Source: DASUPK01 sp035456265
GTDB taxonomy: Bacteria; Actinomycetota; Thermoleophilia; Solirubrobacterales; 70-9
NCBI GenBank assembly: GCA_035456265.1
Contig: DATIDP010000033.1
Location: 1 to 64,000 of the forward strand
Length of the DNA stretch: 64,000 nucleotides
Direction: 5' to 3'
In this document: piece by piece, positions 44,689 to 54,392 of the stretch
Numbering within the stretch: position 1 is the stretch's first letter
How the letters are laid out: every line of letters starts with the position of its first letter
Made by a program: the position numbers and the translations under genes
The notes under the pieces: model-generated
Database searches by the model: none
The model's input: the letters and a program-made list of their open reading frames with translations, nothing else
Told to the model about the DNA's origin: nothing

Positions 44689-45893
44689 AGCTCGGCGATC
44701 ACGCCGATCTCGCGCAGCCGAGCCTCAAGATAATCCAGAGCCTCAGGGTTCTGGAGATCGTGCCGAGCGATGAGCAGCTCGATGCCCCGCCCGGTGACCC
44801 TGTACCTGCCGTCTCCCTCGCGGATCACGTCAAAGCCCTCCTCCTCTCCGGGGCGGTAGACGCGGTGCTCGGCCTCGAAGCGCTCGCGCCGCGGCGGTGT
44901 GGCCTCCTCGGGTAGCGCCGCGAAGATCGCGCGGGCGAGCTCATCGAGCCCGGCTCCGGTGGCCGCTGAGATCCCCAGGACCTCAGCGGCCGCGCCATGG
45001 CGCTCGCGCCAGGGGGCGACTAGTCGATCGGCGTCCTCGGGGGCGAGCAGGTCGATCTTCGAGAGCGCGATGATCTCCCGCAGCTCGTCGAGCGCGGCGC
45101 CATAGTCGGCCAGCTCGGCCCGGACGGTGTTGTAGTTGGACTCGGGATCGCCCTCCGCCGGGGCAACCTCGACCAGGTGAACCAGCAGGCGGCAGCGCTC
45201 CAGGTGGGCGAGGAACTCGTGGCCGAGGCCGGCGCCTTCCGCGGCGCCATCGATCAGGCCCGGGATGTCGGCGATCACCAGCTGCCGGTCATCGAATTCG
45301 ATCGTCCCCAGATTCGGCTCGACCGTGGTGAAGGGGTAGTCGGCGACCTTCGGATCGGCACGCGTGAGACGCGCCAGCAGCGAGGACTTGCCCGCGTTGG
45401 GCAGCCCGACCAGGCCGACATCGGCCAGCAGCTTGAGGCGGAGCTCGACCTCGCCGGACTCGCCCTCGAGCCCCCGTTCCGCGAATCGCGGCGCCTGGCG
45501 TGTCGAGGTCGCGAAGCGCTTGTTCCCGTGTCCCCCCGATCCGCCGCGGGCGACCACGACCCTCCGCCCGTCCTCGAGCAACTCCGTCTCCGACCCGTCC
45601 AGGCCGCGAACCACGGTCCCCGGCGGCACCGCGATCACGCGGTCCTCCCCGCGCTCGCCGTGCTGGCGCTTGCCCTTGCCGTGCTCACCGCGCCCGGCGC
45701 GGAAGTGGCGGCTTCGGCCCAGGGAGGAGAGGTCGCGGCGCTGCGCATCTGTGACGAGCACCACGTCGCCACCCCGCCCGCCGTCGCCGCCGTCAGGGCC
45801 GCCGCGCGGCACGTGCGCCTCGCGCCGGAAGCTGACCACGCCGTTGCCGCCGCGGCCGCCCTCCACGTGGATCTTCGCTCGGTCGAACAGCAT
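44616..45893 (-). CDS. obg: GTPase Obg/CgtA
   Basis: 50S assembly and stringent-response GTPase, 425 aa. The glycine-rich Obg fold (MLFDRAKIHVEGGRGGNGVV, about 1-160), the G domain (GLPNAGKSSLL and DIPGLIDGA) and a C-terminal OCT domain (about 335-425, FDVIREGDGRYRVTG and DEVVVGDLEFELDPS) are all present. ATG 45893 matches the family start. It is usually followed by proB, but here a nitrilase gene on the other strand intervenes. Confidence 0.97.
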   Translation of the reverse strand: MLFDRAKIHVEGGRGGNGVVSFRREAHVPRGGPDGGDGGRGGDVVLVTDAQRRDLSSLGRSRHFRAGRGEHGKGKRQHGERGEDRVIAVPPGTVVRGLDGSETELLEDGRRVVVARGGSGGHGNKRFATSTRQAPRFAERGLEGESGEVELRLKLLADVGLVGLPNAGKSSLLARLTRADPKVADYPFTTVEPNLGTIEFDDRQLVIADIPGLIDGAAEGAGLGHEFLAHLERCRLLVHLVEVAPAEGDPESNYNTVRAELADYGAALDELREIIALSKIDLLAPEDADRLVAPWRERHGAAAEVLGISAATGAGLDELARAIFAALPEEATPPRRERFEAEHRVYRPGEEEGFDVIREGDGRYRVTGRGIELLIARHDLQNPEALDYLEARLREIGVIAELQRAGFEPGDEVVVGDLEFELDPS

Positions 45894-45941
45894 GCCTCGA
45901 AGGTAGAAGCTCCCCGAGCCCGCGTGGTCCAACCGGTCCGG

Positions 45942-47906
45942 CTAACCCGCCTCCGGCGCCGGACGCGCCCGCCGGGGAAGCCAGCGCCGCCAGCGACCGG
46001 GGGCGGGCGCCTCGGCCTCCCGCGAGGTGAGGTCGAGATAGAGCAGGGTCCGGCCGAGCGCCACATACGGGATCAGCAGGGCGAAGATCAGCGAGCCGAT
46101 CGCGTTGACCGTGACCGGCGAGAGGTTCAGGAAGATCAGGAAGAACCCGAGCACCGGGCCCGTGACCAGGCCGATCGCCCAGAGCAGGGCGACGACCCGG
46201 ATGGTCAGCCACCAGTGCCCGCGGACCAGCTCGTGGCTTCGCCGAAACGCGTCACGAATCGAGCGGTTCTCGAACATGATCACCTGCTGGATGAGCTGCC
46301 AGGCGACGTAGAAGTAGGCGGCGAACGGGATCCCGATGACCGTGAAGACCATCACGTAGAGCAGGGCGACCGCGAGCAGCTGGCCGAGGACGACTCGCCA
46401 GAGCCGGTCGTACATCGCCGCGTAACACGCACGGAGGTCGGTCGCCTCCCCGTCCTCACGAAGGCGCAGGAAGGCAACGACTGCTCCCGAGACGATCGCG
46501 TAGCCGACCGGATGGGCCAGGCCGCTGAAGGTTCCGTTGAACTGGAAGTCCAGCCCGAAGAGGTCGAAACGGAACGTGTACTGGTTGTCCCCGTGGACTT
46601 CCTGGAACAGGTACTGGCCGAGGTCGATCGCACCGATCACGATCAGCGCACTGAGTCCGATGGGCAGCAGCACCCTCCAGTGTCTGCCGTACAGCTTGCC
46701 CGCGGCGCGAAGGAGCTGGCCGATCGCCCAGGGGTGGCGCAGGGTGCTCAGGTCGACCGGCCGCCAGCGGGTCAGGAACGGCGGGACCACAAGCAGCAGC
46801 AGTAGGCAGAGCGCCAGGGCGATCGCGCCCAGGGTGTTCTTCGCCTGCAGGTTGATGAACTCCGACACCCCTGCGATCGCTCCGCAGAATGCCGTGGACG
46901 CGGCGGGTCCGAGGAGCGTGCCTCCCGGCAGCTTCGGGCTGTCCTGCCGGATGCCCTCCATCCAGGTGAACGGCTCGAGCCATTGCGACTTGGTGACCGG
47001 GCCGGTGGGGCCGTTGTTGAACCCCTTCTCCCGCTGGCCCCAGTGACCCAGGTAGCTGAGCCACTGCTGCATGGCTCCCGGGGGAGCGTGCGTCGGAACG
47101 ATGATCGGCTCCGGCTCGGTGCGCGTCAGCGGCTGGGACGTGTTGTCGCACCCGACCCCCGAGCCGTTCTTCCCGTTCTGGATGTAGATCGCCGAGTCGT
47201 AGAAGGTGGCATGCGACCCCGCGGCGGGGTAGACGATCGGATGCGTGCCGTCCTTTCGGACCTTGGTGTCGTCCCAGTCCGCGCGCTCACCTCCGGCATG
47301 CTGAAAGAGGGCGATCTGGCTCGGGCCGTCGGCGAGGGCCTGGGCCGGCGTGTCCGCGTCGAAGGAGATCTGCATCCCCTCCCAGTCGCCCTCGTGGACG
47401 TCGTTGAACTGGTTGAAGTAGTAGAAGAACCAGTACTGGACGACGAGTCCCGAATGGCCCGTCTCCCTGGCGATGTGCGCATAGGTGATCGGCGGGGCCT
47501 TGCCGTCCGATTTGAGGTTCAGGAAGTCCCTGGCGTAGTCGCAACCGGCGTTGAGCGTGTCACCCGGCAGGTCGAGGTAGTAGTCCTCGTTGAGCCCGGC
47601 GATATCCGCCTCGGTCGGGGCCGACTTGACGACGACTTCCCGACCGTCGACGTAGTGCACCAATTTCACCCGGGGATTGCCGAGCACCACCTCCACCCAG
47701 GTCGGCGGGTTGTATTGCTCCTCGGTCGTGTCGCAGGGGTCGTTGACCGGGTCCTCCTGCGCCCGCAGCTCGAGGATCGGCGCGTACGCCCTGACCAGGT
47801 TCTCCTCGTCGGGGGTCGGAGCGACGGCCGCGGCCGCTGACGGGGCGATCAGCGAGACGGACGCGATGGCGGCGAGGCAGATCGCCAACGTTCCGGGCCG
47901 GCGCAT
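45942..47906 (-). CDS. Vps62-like secreted domain fused to a multi-pass membrane domain
   Basis: 654 aa. A signal peptide (MRRPGTLAICLAAIASVSLI, then APSAAAA) precedes a Vps62-related/DUF946-like domain (about 35-290). That domain has VVQYWFFYYFNQFNDVHEGD, WEGMQISFD and PAAGSHATFY. A C-terminal membrane domain of about six helices (residues 355-625) includes YVAWQLIQQVIMFENRSIRD and RRSHELVRGHWWLTIR, resembling uncharacterised DUF975-like membrane proteins. The fusion is unusual. It sits between rpmA and obg, which are normally adjacent. Function unknown. Confidence 0.8.
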   Translation of the reverse strand: MRRPGTLAICLAAIASVSLIAPSAAAAVAPTPDEENLVRAYAPILELRAQEDPVNDPCDTTEEQYNPPTWVEVVLGNPRVKLVHYVDGREVVVKSAPTEADIAGLNEDYYLDLPGDTLNAGCDYARDFLNLKSDGKAPPITYAHIARETGHSGLVVQYWFFYYFNQFNDVHEGDWEGMQISFDADTPAQALADGPSQIALFQHAGGERADWDDTKVRKDGTHPIVYPAAGSHATFYDSAIYIQNGKNGSGVGCDNTSQPLTRTEPEPIIVPTHAPPGAMQQWLSYLGHWGQREKGFNNGPTGPVTKSQWLEPFTWMEGIRQDSPKLPGGTLLGPAASTAFCGAIAGVSEFINLQAKNTLGAIALALCLLLLLVVPPFLTRWRPVDLSTLRHPWAIGQLLRAAGKLYGRHWRVLLPIGLSALIVIGAIDLGQYLFQEVHGDNQYTFRFDLFGLDFQFNGTFSGLAHPVGYAIVSGAVVAFLRLREDGEATDLRACYAAMYDRLWRVVLGQLLAVALLYVMVFTVIGIPFAAYFYVAWQLIQQVIMFENRSIRDAFRRSHELVRGHWWLTIRVVALLWAIGLVTGPVLGFFLIFLNLSPVTVNAIGSLIFALLIPYVALGRTLLYLDLTSREAEAPAPGRWRRWLPRRARPAPEAG

Positions 47907-47960
47907 GGCCAGCCGAACCTAACACGGGCCGCGGCCGACCACGTCAGGGTTTCCCGTGCG

Positions 47961-48215
47961 CTACTCGCCCTCGATGACGGAGATGGTCCGGCCGCGGCGT
48001 CCCCTGGAGAACTGCACGACGCCGGGCCGCGTGGCGAAGATCGTGTGATCGCGACCGATGCCGACGCCGTCGCCGGGGCGGAAGCGGGTGCCGCGCTGGC
48101 GGACGATGATCTCGCCGCCGTTCACCGACTGGCCGGCGAAGACCTTGACCCCCAGGTACTTGGGGTTGGAGTCGCGGCCGTTGCGGCTGGAACCCAGTCC
48201 CTTCTTATGAGCCAT
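47961..48215 (-). CDS. rpmA: 50S ribosomal protein L27
   Basis: 84 aa. The N-terminus MAHKKGLGSSRNGRDSNPKY is diagnostic for L27 and needs only the usual Met removal. Start overlaps the rplU end by 11 bases. Confidence 0.98.
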   Translation of the reverse strand: MAHKKGLGSSRNGRDSNPKYLGVKVFAGQSVNGGEIIVRQRGTRFRPGDGVGIGRDHTIFATRPGVVQFSRGRRGRTISVIEGE

Positions 48216-48600
48216 CGCTCGACTCCTCCTTGGCTGCCGTAGATCCGTCGGCGGTCTTTGTGGCCGGCGATCTTGTGCGGGCGGGCTTCCGGGAGAGCAT
48301 CTTCACGTCGGTGATCTCGAGGCGGGTGAGCTCGGAGCGGTGTCCGGCGCGGCGGCGGTAGCCCTTCTTCGGACGGTACTTGAAGACCCGCACCTTGGGC
48401 CCGCGCTCGTGCCCCGCGACCTTGGCCTCGACCTTGACCTTCTCCAGGTCCTTGCCGAGCACCATCTCCTTGTCCTTGAACGCCACCGGACGCAGGTCGA
48501 CCTTGTCGCCCTCGTCCGCGCTCAGGCGATCGACGAGGAGGGTCGAGCCCTTCTCGACCCGGTACTGCTTGCCGCCTGTCTCGATCACTGCGTAGCTCAA
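48205..48600 (-). CDS. rplU: 50S ribosomal protein L21
   Basis: 131 aa. The core SYAVIETGGKQYRVEKGSTL and the C-terminal GYRRRAGHRSELTRLEI are L21 signatures. The start is TTG 48600, 6 bases after GGAAAGG; the longer open frame reaches into the rne 3' end and would add an odd Ala-rich segment. The C-terminal 30 residues are a Ser/Thr/Lys-rich extension (SPATKTADGSTAAKEESSDG) not found in short L21 proteins. Confidence 0.93.
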   Translation of the reverse strand: MSYAVIETGGKQYRVEKGSTLLVDRLSADEGDKVDLRPVAFKDKEMVLGKDLEKVKVEAKVAGHERGPKVRVFKYRPKKGYRRRAGHRSELTRLEITDVKMLSRKPARTRSPATKTADGSTAAKEESSDGS

Positions 48601-48655
48601 CTGTGCCTTTCCTGATTCGGCGGCGGTGTTTGTGGCCGCCGCTGATGATGACTTC

Positions 48656-50533
48656 CTAGGTCTTTGCACCACCGCCGGCGCGTGAGCGTCGCCTGCCGCC
48701 TCTGGAGCCGCGACGCCTACGCCCGCTGGAGGACGAGGATTCTAGCTTCTCCTCGCCGCCGCCATTGCTCGACGCCTGCACCACGTTCCCCTCGCTGTCG
48801 AGCAGCGAGGCGGTGGCCGCGGAGCGGCCCACGCTCTCGATCCGGACCATTCGCTGCTCGCCGACGTGGGGGCCGGCGCCGGTCACGCTGACGATGTAGG
48901 AGTCGACGCGCGCGACCGCGTCGTCGACGTTGTACATGTGCGGCTCCTCGATCGAGACGAGGACCTCCTCGCCGACCTGGAACGGCAGCGCGCGCTCCTC
49001 GATCTCCTCGCGAGCGCCGGTCTCGACGACGTGGAAGGTGTCCAGAGGCAACGCGTCGCCGCCCTCGAAGTGGAACCGCTTGCCGGTCTCCTCCTCGAGG
49101 TCGGTGAGCCCCGAATCGGGCTGCAGCAGCTCGGCCGCGACGCGAGGGTTGACCCGGATCAGATAGGCCTCGGGCTTCGGGTCCTCCTCCACCACCTCCT
49201 GGAGCTTGCGGACGATCTGGATCGCCACCGTCTCCTCGGACGGGACCACGCCCTCCCCATCACAGGTCGGGCAACGCTTGGTGAGGATCTCGCGGACGCC
49301 GTCCGTGACGTTCTGCCGGGTCATCTCGACGAGGCCGAGCGGTGAGACCTCGACCACGTAGGTCTTGGTCCGGTCCTCGTCGAGGGCGGAGCGCAGCGTC
49401 TTCAGCACCATGTCGCGGTTCCGTGACCGCGCCATGTCGATGAAGTCGATGACGATGATCCCGCCGATGTCTCGCATCCGCAGCTGGCGGACGACCTCCT
49501 CGGCGGCCTCGACGTTCACCTTGGTGATCGTGTCCTCGAGCCGGCCCTTGCCCTTGCCGGTGAAACTGCCGGTGTTGATGTCGATCACCGTCAACGCCTC
49601 GGCGTAGTCGATCATCAGGTAGCCGCCTGAGGGAAGATCGACGCGGCGGCTGAGCACCGAGTCGAACGCCTCCTCGACGCCCCACTTCTCGAACAGCGGC
49701 TGCTTGTCCTTGTAGAGCTCGACGCGATCGGCGAGCTCGGGGGCGGTGCGCTGGAGGAACTTCGTGACCCGCTCGAACTGCTTGTCGTCGTCGAGGATCG
49801 CGCTCTCGAACTCCTCGACCAGCACGTCGCGGACGACCCGGATCGAGAGGTCGGCCTCCTGAAACACCATCTCGCCGGCGCCGGACTTCTCGGCGCGCTC
49901 CGTGACCACCTCGTTGAGGCGGTGCAGGTACCCGATCTCACGGACGAAGTCCTCCTTCTTGGCGCCCTGCGCGGCCGTGCGGACGATCACTCCGCCGTCA
50001 CCGATGTCCACCTTCTCGATCAGCTTGCGAAGTCGCTGCCTCTCGTTGTCGGGCAGACGCTTGGACACGCCGATCCCGCCGCCCTGCGGCATGTAGACGA
50101 GGTAGCGCCCGGCGATCGAGAGCTGCATGGACAGCCTGGCGCCCTTCGTCTTCAGCGGATCCTTGACGACCTGGACGATGATCTCCTGGCCGGGCTTGAT
50201 CAGCTCGTCGATGCGCCGCCCGCGGCCGCGGCCCCGCTTCGGGACGGCCTGGCCACCGGGGAGCACGATCTCGTCGACGTGCAGGAAGCCGTTCCGCTCC
50301 AGTCCGATGTCGACAAACGCCGCCTCCATGCCCGGCAGGACGTTGTCGACCTTGCCCTTGTAGATGTTGCCGACGATCGAGCGGCGGCCGCGGCGCTCCA
50401 CATAGAGCTCGGCGACCTTCCACTCATCGCTGGGGGCCGCCTTCTTGCGCTTCTTCGAGGGCGCTCCCTTGGCCTCGAGCGTCGCGACCCGGGTCTCGCC
50501 CCGGTCGACGCTGACGAGGATGTTCTTCTTCAT
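48656..50533 (-). CDS. rne: Ribonuclease E/G family
   Basis: 625-residue endoribonuclease for mRNA decay and rRNA processing. The S1-type N-terminal domain (VGNIYKGKVDNVLPGMEAAF), the catalytic DNase I-like part with the metal-binding D in VIDINTGSFTGKG and FIDMARSRNRD, the zinc-link CPTC, and a small C-terminal domain are visible. The basic tail (RRRRGSRGGRRRSRAGGG) may bind RNA. It precedes rplU-rpmA as in most bacteria. Confidence 0.96.
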   Translation of the reverse strand: MKKNILVSVDRGETRVATLEAKGAPSKKRKKAAPSDEWKVAELYVERRGRRSIVGNIYKGKVDNVLPGMEAAFVDIGLERNGFLHVDEIVLPGGQAVPKRGRGRGRRIDELIKPGQEIIVQVVKDPLKTKGARLSMQLSIAGRYLVYMPQGGGIGVSKRLPDNERQRLRKLIEKVDIGDGGVIVRTAAQGAKKEDFVREIGYLHRLNEVVTERAEKSGAGEMVFQEADLSIRVVRDVLVEEFESAILDDDKQFERVTKFLQRTAPELADRVELYKDKQPLFEKWGVEEAFDSVLSRRVDLPSGGYLMIDYAEALTVIDINTGSFTGKGKGRLEDTITKVNVEAAEEVVRQLRMRDIGGIIVIDFIDMARSRNRDMVLKTLRSALDEDRTKTYVVEVSPLGLVEMTRQNVTDGVREILTKRCPTCDGEGVVPSEETVAIQIVRKLQEVVEEDPKPEAYLIRVNPRVAAELLQPDSGLTDLEEETGKRFHFEGGDALPLDTFHVVETGAREEIEERALPFQVGEEVLVSIEEPHMYNVDDAVARVDSYIVSVTGAGPHVGEQRMVRIESVGRSAATASLLDSEGNVVQASSNGGGEEKLESSSSSGRRRRGSRGGRRRSRAGGGAKT

Positions 50534-50560
50534 GACTTTCCTTTCTGGCTGAGCCAGCGT

Positions 50561-50596
50561 GAAACGGGTTGCGCCTGGCGGCGCACCCTCGCATCA
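50561..50596 (-). repeat. Hairpin repeat, copy 7, between rodA and rne
   Basis: Arms GGGTTGCGCC (50566-50575) and GGCGCACCC (50580-50588) with only a TGGC loop, then TCGCATC. Here the variable pair is G-C. This is the tightest hairpin of the family. Confidence 0.9.
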
Positions 50597-50663
50597 ACGA
50601 CCGAGCCGCCGCTCTGCGCGGGGCCTCGGGTCATGGATGTGATCTGGGTCTGCTTTCGGTGGC

Positions 50664-51866
50664 TCAGCGCAACAGTGGGATAGGCGCCCTGCTGCGTGGA
50701 GATGTGTTGAGCCGCGCCTGAGTGTGGATGCTCTGCAGGAGCCCGATCGCGAGGAAGGTGGCAATCACCGAGGAGCCCCCGTATGACATCAGGGGCAGGG
50801 TGACGCCGGTCACGGGCATGATGCCGAGAGTCATGCCCACGTTCACAAGGATCTGGAACATGAGCATGGCGACGATGCCGCCCGCGATCAGGGTCCCGAA
50901 CAAGTTCTTGGAGAGCGTCAGGATGCGCAAGATTCTCCAGATAAGCAGGGCGTATAGGGACAGTACGAACGCTGCTCCCATGAATCCGAAGCGCTCCCCG
51001 ATGACGGCGAACACGAAGTCCGTGTGCCGCTCGGGGAGGAAGAGGAGCTTGGTCTGGGTCGAGTTGTCGCCGCGTCCGGTCTTCTCGCCGGATCCGATTG
51101 CGGTGACGCTCTGGTTGACCTGATAGCTCGCATCGCTCGGATCGTTCGAGGGATGCAGGAATGCTGTGAGCCGGTCCTGCTGGTACCCGTGCAGCGGGCT
51201 CGGCAGGCCGGCGGCCGGGGCGATGACCAGGACGAAGCTGACGGCCGCAGCCGCCAGTCCACCGATCACCGCGAAGTGCCTCCAGGGCACCCCGGCGAGG
51301 AAAAGAATTGCGATTGTGATGACCACCAGCACGATGCCCGTGCCGAGGTCCGGTTGCAGGAAGACGAGTCCGGCCGGGACCAGGCCGAGCGCCAGGATTC
51401 GCATGGTCTGGCGCATCGGGGTGCCACGACGGGTGCGCTCGATCACGAACGCCGCGAGGGCGACGATGAGCAGCAGCTTGGCCAGCTCCGAGGGCTGGAA
51501 GCGGAAGTAGGGCAGCTCGATCCAGCGGCGGGAACCGCGGGCGGCGGCTCCGAACATGAGGACGAGGCAGATGGAGGCGATCATCAGCGAGTAAATGCCG
51601 ACGCGGATCTCGCGGAAGCGCGAGTAGTCGATCTTCGCCACGGCCAGCAGCAGCGCGAGGCCAACCAGCGCGTAGAGCGTCTGCCGGATCGCGAAGTAGA
51701 GGGGCTGCCCCTGGACGGCGTCCGGAGTCGCCACGGCGAGGGTGAAGATGCTGAACCCGATCAGGCCGAGGGCGGCGGCCATCAGCCAGGCGTCGAAATA
51801 GGCCACGCCGAGGCGCTCGACAACGCGAGTACGGCTGGGTGTCAGCGTGAGGGGTGCAGCTTCCAT
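50664..51866 (-). CDS. rodA: RodA-type SEDS glycosyltransferase, copy 1
   Basis: 400-residue ten-helix SEDS polymerase that builds peptidoglycan glycan strands with its partner PBP2. LPYFRFQPSELAKLLLIVAL and FVFAVIGERFGFMGAAFVLS are family hallmarks, and the C-terminal GVTLPLMSYGGSSVIATFLA holds the conserved SYGGSS. Upstream PBP2 (51940) is its partner. A second copy (55395-56579) lies in the same locus. Confidence 0.95.
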   Translation of the reverse strand: MEAAPLTLTPSRTRVVERLGVAYFDAWLMAAALGLIGFSIFTLAVATPDAVQGQPLYFAIRQTLYALVGLALLLAVAKIDYSRFREIRVGIYSLMIASICLVLMFGAAARGSRRWIELPYFRFQPSELAKLLLIVALAAFVIERTRRGTPMRQTMRILALGLVPAGLVFLQPDLGTGIVLVVITIAILFLAGVPWRHFAVIGGLAAAAVSFVLVIAPAAGLPSPLHGYQQDRLTAFLHPSNDPSDASYQVNQSVTAIGSGEKTGRGDNSTQTKLLFLPERHTDFVFAVIGERFGFMGAAFVLSLYALLIWRILRILTLSKNLFGTLIAGGIVAMLMFQILVNVGMTLGIMPVTGVTLPLMSYGGSSVIATFLAIGLLQSIHTQARLNTSPRSRAPIPLLR

Positions 51867-51939
51867 CAGTAGTGATCGCGCCCCGGACGGGGGCGCGACT
51901 CCCCCAAGAGGGTAGAGGTCTGAGGGGATCCCGCTGCCA

Positions 51940-53841
51940 TCACTCTGGCGTCTTGCCGTTTCCGGCGCTGGTCGAGGATGCGCTCGGCGTGATCGGCTTG
52001 TGGAAGTACCGCTCGAGGATCCGGGCCGCCACGGGCGCGGCCGTGTCGACGCCGAAGCCGCCCCGCTCGATCGTGACCGCGACCACGATCTGCGGGTTCT
52101 TAGCGGGCGCCAGCACGATGTACCAGGACTGGTCGGGCTGGTTCGGGCGCTGGGCCGTTCCGGTCTTGCCCGCGACCGCGACGGGGAAGTTCCCGAAGAC
52201 CGGATAGGAGGTCCCGCCCGGCTCTGTGGCGGCGCGGGTCAGCCCGGTCATGATCGTGTCCCGGGTGGTTGGCGAGATGTCGATGTGGCGCCGCGGCGCC
52301 GGCCGCATCTCCTGGAGGACGCGCCCGGTGACGCTCTCGACGTCGTCGGCGATGTGGGGCCGTACCACCGTGCCGCCGTTGCCGAGGGCGGCGTAGGCAA
52401 CCGCCATCTGCAGCGGGTCGGCCTCGAGGTCGCCCTGGCCGACGGCAAGGTTGACGTTGTCGCCGGCGCTCCAGGGGCGGTCGGTGACCTTCTCGGCGTA
52501 GAGCCGGTTCCGCCATGCGGGGGTGGGGATCAGGCCGTCGACCTCGGAGGGAAGATCGATTCCGGTCCTCTCCCCAAGCCCGTACTGGCGGGCCCAGTCC
52601 TGGATCTGGCCGTGCCCCTTGTTCGCCTTGGCCTCGAGACCCAGGTGGTAGAAGTAGATGTCGGAGGAGACCTTGAGGGCGTCGCTCATGTTGAGCGGCC
52701 CGTAGATGGCCTTGCCGGCGTTGTGGAGGGTGAGGTTCGCGTCGAGCTTCAGCGATCCGGTGTCGTTGAAGATCGTGTCGGGCTTGATCAGGTGGTCTTG
52801 GAGCGCCGCGGTCGCCGTGATCATCTTGAAGGTCGATCCCGTCGGGTAGAGGCCCTGGATCGCGCGGTTCGCGAGCGGCGCGTCGGTCTTCCGCGAAGTG
52901 AGCTGCCGGTACTCGCTCTGGCTGATCGGGTGGGTGAAGATCGAGGGGTCGAAGCTCGGCGCTGAGCCCATCGCCAGGATCTCTCCGTTCTGGGCGTTCA
53001 TGGCGACGAAGGCGCCCGGCAGTCCGAACGACTGCAGGGCCCCCTCCCCGGTCGCCTGCAGGTTCGAGTCGATGGTCAGGCGGACGTCGTCGCCGGGCTC
53101 GGCGGGGACGCTGCGCAGCTGACCGGTCGGCCTGCCCAGCGCGTCCACCTGGATGCGATCCGTGCCGGGCCGGCCGCGGAGGTAGCGGTCGTACTCGTAT
53201 TCGACCCCGGACTGGCCGACCTGGTCGCCGGGGTGGAGCCCCGCGTAGCGCGGCTCCTTGAGCTGCTGGGCGGTGACCTCGCCGACGTTGCCGAAGAGGT
53301 GGGCAGCGAGCGTTCCCTGCCGGTAGTCGCGCGTGAACACCCGCTCCACGCTCACCCCGGGGAAGCTCGACTGGTTCTCGCGCAGGTAATAGACCTTGTC
53401 GACCGCGAGGCCCTTCTTCAGGATCACCGGGCCGCCCGGTGCCGCCCGGCTGCCGCCCTGCAGGGTCTTGCGAAGCTCCTTCATGTTCATGTCCGTGATC
53501 GACGCGAGCTGCTTCAGCTCGCGGGCGCGATCGCGCCCCGGCGGGGGCAGGTCCTGCGGGGTGACCTGGATGGCAAGCTCGGTCCGGTTGTCGACCAGGA
53601 CCTTGCCGTTCCGATCGAGGATGTCGCCGCGCGGCGCCTGCACGCGGATCTCGCGGATCCGGTTGTCGTTCGCCTGGGTCCGGTACTTGTCGCCCGAGAG
53701 CACCTGGACATACCAGAGCCGCAGGAAGAGGACCGAGAAGATCGCGATTGCGAGCCCGGTGATGATGGAGACCCGGAGGGCCAGCGGCGACGTTCGCCTC
53801 TCGGGCTCGACCTCATCTCGACGCAGATACATCAAGCTCAA
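51940..53841 (-). CDS. mrdA: Penicillin-binding protein 2, copy 1
   Basis: Class B transpeptidase for lateral wall, 633 aa. One N-terminal helix follows RRTSPLALRVSIITGLAIAI, then a dimerisation domain and a transpeptidase with STFK (in GSTFKMITATAAL), SSD (KVSSDIYFYHLG) and KTG (VAGKTGTAQRP). Separated by 73 bases from its RodA partner, unlike the second pair, which overlaps. Start overlaps the mreD end by 4 bases. Confidence 0.95.
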   Translation of the reverse strand: MSLMYLRRDEVEPERRTSPLALRVSIITGLAIAIFSVLFLRLWYVQVLSGDKYRTQANDNRIREIRVQAPRGDILDRNGKVLVDNRTELAIQVTPQDLPPPGRDRARELKQLASITDMNMKELRKTLQGGSRAAPGGPVILKKGLAVDKVYYLRENQSSFPGVSVERVFTRDYRQGTLAAHLFGNVGEVTAQQLKEPRYAGLHPGDQVGQSGVEYEYDRYLRGRPGTDRIQVDALGRPTGQLRSVPAEPGDDVRLTIDSNLQATGEGALQSFGLPGAFVAMNAQNGEILAMGSAPSFDPSIFTHPISQSEYRQLTSRKTDAPLANRAIQGLYPTGSTFKMITATAALQDHLIKPDTIFNDTGSLKLDANLTLHNAGKAIYGPLNMSDALKVSSDIYFYHLGLEAKANKGHGQIQDWARQYGLGERTGIDLPSEVDGLIPTPAWRNRLYAEKVTDRPWSAGDNVNLAVGQGDLEADPLQMAVAYAALGNGGTVVRPHIADDVESVTGRVLQEMRPAPRRHIDISPTTRDTIMTGLTRAATEPGGTSYPVFGNFPVAVAGKTGTAQRPNQPDQSWYIVLAPAKNPQIVVAVTIERGGFGVDTAAPVAARILERYFHKPITPSASSTSAGNGKTPE

Positions 53842-54392
53842 CCACTCTCCACGGGTCGCGGTGCCGACGTGCGTCGCGCCGCTCTGCGCTCGTCCACCAG
53901 GGCCGAGCGCACCACCAGTCTGACGATCCAGAGGACGGGAATCGCGAGAAGCGCGCCGATCAGGCTCTTGACGAGCGCATCCCGCACCACCAGGAAGCTC
54001 ACGTTCGCGTCGATGCCGGTCCCGATCTGGATCGCGGCGATCACCACGGCACCGAGCAGGGTGAGCGAGCCGCCGAGCAGCGCGACCGCCGCGCGCGTCG
54101 GACGACCGAGCGTCTCGCGGTAGCGGCCGGCGACGTAGCCGACCGACAGCAGGGTCAGCGCGAACGCCCCCATCGTCTCCAGCAGCAGGCAGTCGAGCAG
54201 CAGCCCGATCGAGAAGCCGGTCACGGCGCCGGTCAGGCTGCCGCCCAGCATCCCGACCGAGATCACCACCAGCAGCGCGATGTCCGGGCTCGTCCCGAAG
54301 ACGTCCATCTTCGAGAAGCAGACGACCTGCGCGATCGCGACCAGCGCCCCGAGGACCGCGAGCCTGGCGATGATTCCAGGGGTCAGGATCAC
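53838..54392 (-). CDS. mreD: Rod shape-determining protein MreD
   Basis: 184-residue membrane protein with about five to six helices (CFSKMDVFGTSPDIALLVVI and TGAVTGFSIGLLLDCLLLET are typical MreD). Works with MreC in the elongasome. Overlaps mreC by 4 bases and the following PBP2 by 4 bases. Confidence 0.93.
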   Translation of the reverse strand: MILTPGIIARLAVLGALVAIAQVVCFSKMDVFGTSPDIALLVVISVGMLGGSLTGAVTGFSIGLLLDCLLLETMGAFALTLLSVGYVAGRYRETLGRPTRAAVALLGGSLTLLGAVVIAAIQIGTGIDANVSFLVVRDALVKSLIGALLAIPVLWIVRLVVRSALVDERRAARRTSAPRPVESG

